Source of the DNA: Halorubrum rubrum | GTDB lineage: Archaea > Halobacteriota > Halobacteria > Halobacteriales > Haloferacaceae | Length of the DNA stretch: 64,000 nucleotides | Assembly (NCBI RefSeq): GCF_024494685.1 | Contig: NZ_JANHDM010000011.1 | Location: 1 to 64,000, forward strand | Reading direction: 5' to 3' | Part shown: positions 60,055 to 64,000 of the stretch, in pieces | Layout of the letters: each line of letters begins with the position of its first letter | Position numbering within the stretch: position 1 is the first letter of the stretch | The notes under the pieces: model-generated | What the model was told of the DNA's origin: nothing | Databases searched by the model: none | Seen by the model: only the letters and a program-made list of their open reading frames with translations | Made by a program: the position numbers and the translations under genes

Positions 60055-60222
60055 TCATCGATCCCCTTCGAGGGCGTCCCGCAGGTCGTCGGCGTGGCTC
60101 CGGAGCACCGAGACGGTCGCGTCGGCGTCGGCGTATCCCTGATCGTACTGGTCGAACGCCGCGTCCGCGTCCTCGAGGAAGCGGTCGACCGCCTCCGCGA
60201 GGGCAGTCTCGTCGTCGGTCAT
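60055..60222 (-). CDS. Small acidic helical protein, 55 aa
   Basis: This ORF, shorter than 60 codons, has the composition of a real haloarchaeal protein: 55 residues, very acidic, helical, no membrane segment. A TATA-like atatac (minus, about 60247-60254) lies about 27 bases upstream, so a leaderless transcript is expected. It is divergent from the UspA operon, sharing an 85-base promoter region. No family recognised. Confidence 0.55.
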   Translation of the reverse strand: MTDDETALAEAVDRFLEDADAAFDQYDQGYADADATVSVLRSHADDLRDALEGDR

Positions 60223-60276
60223 GCCCGAGAACACGCCCGCCGCCGGGTATATCCCCCGATACCGTTCGACCGCGGG

Positions 60277-60282
60277 TTTTAT
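60277..60282 (+). promoter_or_regulatory. TATA box of the uORF-UspA transcript
   Basis: The sequence ttttat lies about 27 bases before the ATG at 60307, not before the UspA start at 60363, so the mRNA probably begins at the upstream ORF. Confidence 0.6.
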
Positions 60283-60306
60283 CTCCGAGCGAGAGTATTG
60301 TGCGAT

Positions 60307-60366
60307 ATGGAGAATACCGTGTGGCCGAGAGGGTCGGCGGACCGGGGACGGGGGCGGGACCGATGA
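60307..60366 (+). CDS. 19-codon leaderless upstream ORF, ATGA-coupled to UspA
   Basis: ATG-to-TGA ORF encoding a 19-residue Arg/Gly-rich peptide ending Arg-Asp-Arg. The TGA overlaps the UspA ATG (ATGA). Together with the uORF at 43557 this is the second case in the window of a short, basic, leaderless leader peptide coupled to a signalling-type gene. Confidence 0.55.
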   Translation: MENTVWPRGSADRGRGRDR

Positions 60367-61214
60367 GCGGGAAGTCGGCCGTGCTCGCGACGGACCTCTC
60401 GACGGCGAGCGAGACGATGATCGAGTCGGAGACGGGGTTGAACTGCCTCTCGCGGATCGGCGTCGACCGGATCCACCTCGTGACGGTGGTCCCCTCCAAC
60501 GTCCACTCCGGGATGCCGGGGATCGACTTCGAGAAACGGCGAAAGCGCGGGCTTCGCCGCTACCGGGAGACGGTCGAGGCCGCCGGGTTCGACGTCGAGA
60601 CGCACGTCGTTCGGGGGACGCCGCACCGTCGGATCAACGGGATCGCGGGCGCGGTCGGCGCGGACCTGATCCTCGTCGGTTCTCGCGGGAAGAGCCCGCT
60701 CGAGAACCGCGTCATCGGATCGACGGCGCGGAACCTCGCCCGGACCACGGTGGCGCCGCTGCTCGTCGACCGGATCGAGCGCGGCGTCGACGACCCCGAG
60801 ACGGTGCGACGACACCTGTTCAAGCGGACGCTCCTCGCCACCGACTTCTCGGAGAACGCCGAACGGGCCTTCGAGACGTTCGAGTACCTCCGACACGCGA
60901 CCGAGGAGGTCACGCTGGTCCACGTGCGCTCGCCGAAGGACGACACCGGCGACGAGGGCGACGTGGAAGCGCGGCTCGGCGAGCTCGAGGATCGGCTCGA
61001 CGCGTGGGGACTCGACTCCCGGACCGACGTCAGACGCGGGGATCCGGCGGCGGAGATCCTCGCCGCGGAGCGCGAACACGAGCCGAGCACGCTGCTCCTC
61101 GGATCGCGCGGCCGGAGCCGTCTGCGGCGGCTGCTTTTGGGCAGCGTGAGCGAGGAGGTCGTCGTGAACGCGGCCGGCAACGTCTTCTTGGTGCCGCCGC
61201 CGCGGTCGGCTTGA
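60363..61214 (+). CDS. Tandem universal stress protein (UspA) domains
   Basis: This 283-residue protein has two Usp domains (about 4-140 and 158-278). Each has a Gly-Ser-Arg-Gly ATP-binding segment: Val-Gly-Ser-Arg-Gly-Lys-Ser-Pro near 118 and Leu-Gly-Ser-Arg-Gly-Arg-Ser near 252, so nucleotide binding is plausible in both. Usp proteins respond to stress. Translation appears to be coupled to the upstream 19-codon ORF. The promoter and uORF make control at initiation likely. Confidence 0.85.
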   Translation: MSGKSAVLATDLSTASETMIESETGLNCLSRIGVDRIHLVTVVPSNVHSGMPGIDFEKRRKRGLRRYRETVEAAGFDVETHVVRGTPHRRINGIAGAVGADLILVGSRGKSPLENRVIGSTARNLARTTVAPLLVDRIERGVDDPETVRRHLFKRTLLATDFSENAERAFETFEYLRHATEEVTLVHVRSPKDDTGDEGDVEARLGELEDRLDAWGLDSRTDVRRGDPAAEILAAEREHEPSTLLLGSRGRSRLRRLLLGSVSEEVVVNAAGNVFLVPPPRSA

Positions 61215-61336
61215 ACTCCCGGCCGAACGTTCGGCCGGAGAACGGAACATCGACGGGTTCGATCCCTCCTCGCACGGAATTGTGTGTTCTATACACAAGC
61301 CTTTTAGGCGCACGGGCCGTACTCGCAGGTAATATC

Positions 61337-61735
61337 ATGCCAGATTCGTTGGCCGAACAGCTCCGGAGCGACATGGAGTGTGAGGGGTTACTGGAGTGTT
61401 TTCACGGGCTCAAACCGCTGGACCGGGAGTGCTTCCAGGTGCTCGTCGAGAGCGAGGAGCCGCTGACGATAGACGAGATCGGCGAGGCCGTCGACCGGGA
61501 GCGATCGACCGCCTACCGCGCGGTCCAGCGGCTCCTCCAGACCGGCTTCATCAGTAAAGAGCAGATCAACTACGACCAGGGCGGCTACTACCACGTCTAC
61601 CAGCCGACCGATCCCGAGAAGATCTCGGGGGAGATGCAGCGGATGTTGAACGACTGGTACGCGAAGATGGGCCAGCTCATCCAGGAGTTCGAGGACAAGT
61701 ACGAGAGCGCCGAGTCGGCGACCGCCTCGAGCTGA
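61337..61735 (+). CDS. HTH transcriptional regulator (TrmB/MarR-like)
   Basis: This 132-residue winged-helix protein has the recognition-helix region Asp-Arg-Glu-Arg-Ser-Thr-Ala-Tyr-Arg-Ala-Val-Gln-Arg-Leu at about 53-66 and a C-terminal helix (about 92-120) likely for dimerisation. A TATA-like cttttagg lies about 30 bases upstream. A T7 run (61777-61783) after the gene is a good terminator. Its target could be the cyclase and DsrE genes downstream; that is inference. Confidence 0.75.
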   Translation: MPDSLAEQLRSDMECEGLLECFHGLKPLDRECFQVLVESEEPLTIDEIGEAVDRERSTAYRAVQRLLQTGFISKEQINYDQGGYYHVYQPTDPEKISGEMQRMLNDWYAKMGQLIQEFEDKYESAESATASS

Positions 61736-61776
61736 TCCGACCCGCGCCGGATCGAACCGGTCCACCCCCGAGTCGC

Positions 61777-61783
61777 TTTTTTT
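61777..61783 (+). terminator. T7 terminator after the HTH regulator
   Basis: Seven T 42 bases after the stop codon, the longest T-run in this part of the window. Confidence 0.55.
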
Positions 61784-61849
61784 CGTCGACTTCGTTAGGA
61801 TCCTCGAGCGGGTGAGACGGGTCGACTCGGTTCGCTCAGTACAGGCCAT

Positions 61850-62056
61850 TCATGTTGTAGCGCTGTCGAATGCCTTGTCCAAAATCGGAGTGATAACCAC
61901 GAATCCGATGAAGATCGCAATAACGTAGGAACTGAATTCGAAACCAATCGTGACTGGGTCAGAAAAACCGCTAGTATAGGCGTTGTAGAGCGTGAATATG
62001 GCCGCAGCAACGACGGCGTTTGGAAGGTGATCGGAGAGCAACGTTCGTAACTCCAT
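61850..62056 (-). CDS. Small two-helix membrane protein, 68 aa
   Basis: This 68-residue protein has hydrophobic segments at about 13-30 and 40-58 and AT-richer coding sequence than its neighbours, which hints at transfer. No family is recognised. It converges on the HTH regulator gene with 114 bases between stops. Confidence 0.5.
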   Translation of the reverse strand: MELRTLLSDHLPNAVVAAAIFTLYNAYTSGFSDPVTIGFEFSSYVIAIFIGFVVITPILDKAFDSATT

Positions 62057-62246
62057 ACTGAGATTGTTCGGCGAATCTTCAAATTCGTATCGGTTAGGAC
62101 GTAGTTACCCGAGAGTGAATACGAGCAGTATACACCGTTCAGCGACCAAGCGTTTCGGACGGGAACGTATCCGTACGGCGGACGACGGTTCAACGAACCC
62201 ACACGGTCGGGGACAGGATTATACGAGACGTACCGGGACGTGAACC

Positions 62247-62948
62247 ATGACGCTGTACGACTGTACACACCGGATCGAGACCGGAATGCCGACGTATCCC
62301 GACGATCCGGACGTGTCGTGTTCGCCCCACGCGACCCACGAGGCGGACGGGTACGAGGTCACCGCCCTCGAACTGGGGAGCCACGCCGGGACGCACGTCG
62401 ACGCCCCGCGCCACACCGAGCCCGACGGGCTGACGCTCGGGGCGTACGCCGTCGACGAGTTCCGGTTCGACGCGCGCCTCGTCGACTGTCGCGGCGTCGG
62501 CGCACGCGAGGCGATCCCGCCGGACGCGGTTCCCGAGACCGACGCGGAGCTGCTGGCGTTTCGGACCGGCTGGGACGACCACTGGGGGACCGACCGGTAC
62601 CTCGACCATCCCTACCTGGCTCCCGCGACGGCCAGACGCTGCGTCGACGCCGGCCACCACGTGGCCACCGACACGCTCAACCCGGACCCGACGCCGACCG
62701 AGCGCGCGAGTCCGGACGAGCCCTCGGGCGTGCCGGCCCACCGCGCGCTGCTCGGCGCGGAGCGGTTCGTCATCGAGAACCTGACCGGCCTCGAGCGGCT
62801 CCCCGAACGGGTCATCCTCCACGCCTACCCGTTGGCCATCGACGCCGACGGCGCACCGATCCGGGCGGTCGCGGAAACCGACGCGGACCGAGAGCCCGAC
62901 GTGGACCGGGAGGTCGACGCGGACCGGGACGGTCCCGACGACGCGTGA
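62247..62948 (+). CDS. Cyclase/kynurenine formamidase-like metal hydrolase
   Basis: This 233-residue protein of the cyclase (KFase) family has the zinc signature Ser-His-Ala-Gly-Thr-His-Val-Asp-Ala-Pro near 47-56 and a further His-His pair near 139. Family members hydrolyse kynurenine formamide or similar cyclic amides and esters. The last 30 residues are an acidic Asp-Arg-Glu-Val-Asp-rich tail. A TATA (ttatac, 62219-62224) is 25 bases before the ATG. Confidence 0.82.
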   Translation: MTLYDCTHRIETGMPTYPDDPDVSCSPHATHEADGYEVTALELGSHAGTHVDAPRHTEPDGLTLGAYAVDEFRFDARLVDCRGVGAREAIPPDAVPETDAELLAFRTGWDDHWGTDRYLDHPYLAPATARRCVDAGHHVATDTLNPDPTPTERASPDEPSGVPAHRALLGAERFVIENLTGLERLPERVILHAYPLAIDADGAPIRAVAETDADREPDVDREVDADRDGPDDA

Positions 62949-62994
62949 TCGGGACCCGATCGGACGGATCGTGAGAACCGACGTCGACGGCGAC

Positions 62995-63360
62995 TCACCC
63001 GACGGTGAGGACCCGATCGGACGTCGTCACGACCTCGAGGAGGTCGCTCATCGTCGAGATCGGGCAGACCTCGCTTCCGTCCCGCTTCCGTATCTCCAGA
63101 CACGTTCCACAGGCGAGCAGCTCCCCGCCGGCGTCGTCGAACGCCTCCATGCGCTCGCGCACGTCGAACCCGTCGCCCGTGATCTCGTCGTCCGTGATCT
63201 CCTCGGTCTCGACGCCCTCGCCGAGAAGGAACACCGAGACGTCCAGTCCGTCCTCGAGTGCGGTGATCCCGAGCCGAAACGCGTTCCACGCCCGCTCGGG
63301 GTCGGCGGTCTCGAGGACGATACCCAACTGCTCCACGTCGTCGTCCAGCGTGTCGGACAT
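62995..63360 (-). CDS. DsrE-family protein
   Basis: This 121-residue DsrE/TusD-like protein has a Cys-Gly-Thr-Cys motif near 84-87 and another Cys near 98, candidates for sulfur relay. It starts Leu-Gly-Ile-Val-Leu-Glu-Thr with Ala-Phe in the first helix, as in DsrE folds. An AT-rich minus-strand TATA (around 63385) lies about 27 bases upstream. It may carry sulfur for tRNA modification or another pathway; no partner is adjacent. Confidence 0.8.
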   Translation of the reverse strand: MSDTLDDDVEQLGIVLETADPERAWNAFRLGITALEDGLDVSVFLLGEGVETEEITDDEITGDGFDVRERMEAFDDAGGELLACGTCLEIRKRDGSEVCPISTMSDLLEVVTTSDRVLTVG

Positions 63361-63459
63361 GTGTGTTTTATACTCCCAATATTAAATAATACTGTCGTCA
63401 CGCGAGGCCAATACCCTGAAATCGAACCGGCTCGTGTCCGGATCGACTCGTCGGCCCGC

Positions 63460-63561
63460 GGCTCAACGAGGACGTGGCTCAACGAGGACGTGGCTCAACG
63501 AGGACGTGGCTCAACGAGGACGTGGCTCAACGAGGACGTGGCTCAACGAGAACGTGGCTCA
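63460..63561. repeat. 16-bp minisatellite (six units)
   Basis: Unit ggctcaacgaggacgt occurs five times exactly from 63460 to 63539, then once as ggctcaacgagaacgt (63540-63555), with a partial unit running into the stop codon of the next minus-strand gene. Units are head to tail without spacers. Confidence 0.9.
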
Positions 63562-63783
63562 GCGGCGGCGGAGCGCGTACGCCGCGTAGCCGACCGCGGC
63601 GAGCAGCCCGGTGAAGAGCAGGCTTCCGGTCGCGGCTGGCGTGGCCGTGACGTACTCGCCGAACGGGTCGGTGAGCGCGATCACGCCCACGGTGAGGCCG
63701 ACCCCGATCAGGATCGTCACCGCGCCGAACGCTTTGAACGCCGCGTCGAGGTCGATACGTGGAGAACGCGATGAGTGACTCAT
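63559..63783 (-). CDS. Small two-helix membrane protein, 74 aa
   Basis: This 74-residue protein has a polar N-terminus and hydrophobic segments at about 18-37 and 50-69, ending Arg-Arg-Arg. The stop codon lies at the edge of the 16-bp minisatellite, so repeat changes could alter the end of the reading frame. A TATA-like sequence (tttatgta, minus) is about 26 bases upstream. No family is recognised. The remaining 217 bases to the window end show no gene. Confidence 0.6.
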   Translation of the reverse strand: MSHSSRSPRIDLDAAFKAFGAVTILIGVGLTVGVIALTDPFGEYVTATPAATGSLLFTGLLAAVGYAAYALRRR

Positions 63784-64000
63784 ACCTCCATATACGCGTT
63801 CGGTACATAAATGACCGGGTGTGGATTCTCACGTGCGGAGAACACGTCGGCGTGAAATCAGGATGGTTGTGTAGAGAGATCCCACGGAAAAACTCACGCG
63901 AGATGGGCCGGTGAGATGCTGCGATCGCCGGTCGGGATCCAGTCACGGGACTGATCACGAGCGGTCGGGACGGATCGGCTCCCGATCCGAGGATCGTCGC

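Noticed and set aside
63460-63561. CRISPR-like tandem array
   Set aside because: Units are contiguous with no unique spacers, and no cas gene is nearby; it is a minisatellite.

Overview
This window is a piece of a haloarchaeal chromosome, most likely Halorubrum or a close relative. The proteins are strongly acidic, most of the DNA is very GC-rich, and many promoters place a TATA box 25-30 bases before the start codon, as expected for leaderless mRNAs. Marker genes are archaeal and haloarchaeal: ftsZ2 with its CdrS/CdrL regulators, ncsA, a SAMP2-type ubiquitin-like protein, PAN, small-subunit RFC, ribosomal protein S8e, CofH, archaeal GHMP shikimate kinase and HalX response regulators.

Layout. 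1-1.8 kb is AT-richer and looks transferred; it holds a probable PD-(D/E)XK nuclease-like protein and small ORFs. 1.9-6.9 kb is an accessory block of intermediate GC: an amidohydrolase plus alpha/beta-hydrolase pair, and a CopB-type P-type ATPase with a SHOCT membrane protein. Near 7.0 kb an apparent gene stub marks the join to the GC-rich core.

7.2-12.4 kb: methylmalonyl-CoA mutase B12 subunit with its MeaB GTPase, a hydrolase, a PAS response regulator, a DUF4442 protein and ncsA. 12.4-14.6 kb: ftsZ2, cdrS and cdrL, with palindromic operator-like sites between cdrS and cdrL. 14.8-19.9 kb: a coiled-coil protein, smc and scpA in one operon. 19.9-25.7 kb: MTA phosphorylase, a START-like protein, a YeiH-type transporter with a small membrane partner, an Mqo-like dehydrogenase, an HD hydrolase and a phosphoribosyltransferase. 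25.8-28.5 kb: gatB, SAMP2 (with an unusual C-terminal tail), an acetyltransferase and an RDD protein. 28.6-33.9 kb: the phosphate operon pstS-pstC-pstA-pstB-phoU on the minus strand behind a palindrome-rich promoter.

34-46.8 kb: uncharacterised haloarchaeal proteins, shikimate kinase plus chorismate mutase, a MazEF-like pair, a CNNM/CBS transporter, a flavin oxidoreductase, pyruvoyl arginine decarboxylase, PAN, a HalX regulator behind a small upstream ORF, an amphi-Trp protein, a DUF2238-like protein and an M29 aminopeptidase. 46.9-54.4 kb: an M48 protease, cofH, etfBA, small proteins, rfcS and rnhB. 54.4-56.2 kb: rps8e, a ferredoxin and tRNA-Leu(UAA), bracketed by two inverted copies of a dispersed intergenic repeat; the tRNA 3' end is duplicated 138 bp downstream like an attachment-site scar. 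56.3-64 kb: menB, an SsuABC/TauABC-type ABC transporter, a Usp protein behind a second ATGA-coupled upstream ORF, an HTH regulator, a cyclase-family hydrolase, a DsrE protein, small membrane proteins and a 16-bp minisatellite.

The strongest points for a second look are the lysine-free SAMP2 with an 11-residue tail after its di-glycine, the two leaderless ATGA-coupled upstream ORFs, the GTAAGACG sites around the cdrL/cdrS-ftsZ2 promoter, the three-copy repeat family and the tRNA-Leu att-like duplication. No CRISPR array, rRNA gene or intact insertion sequence was seen.
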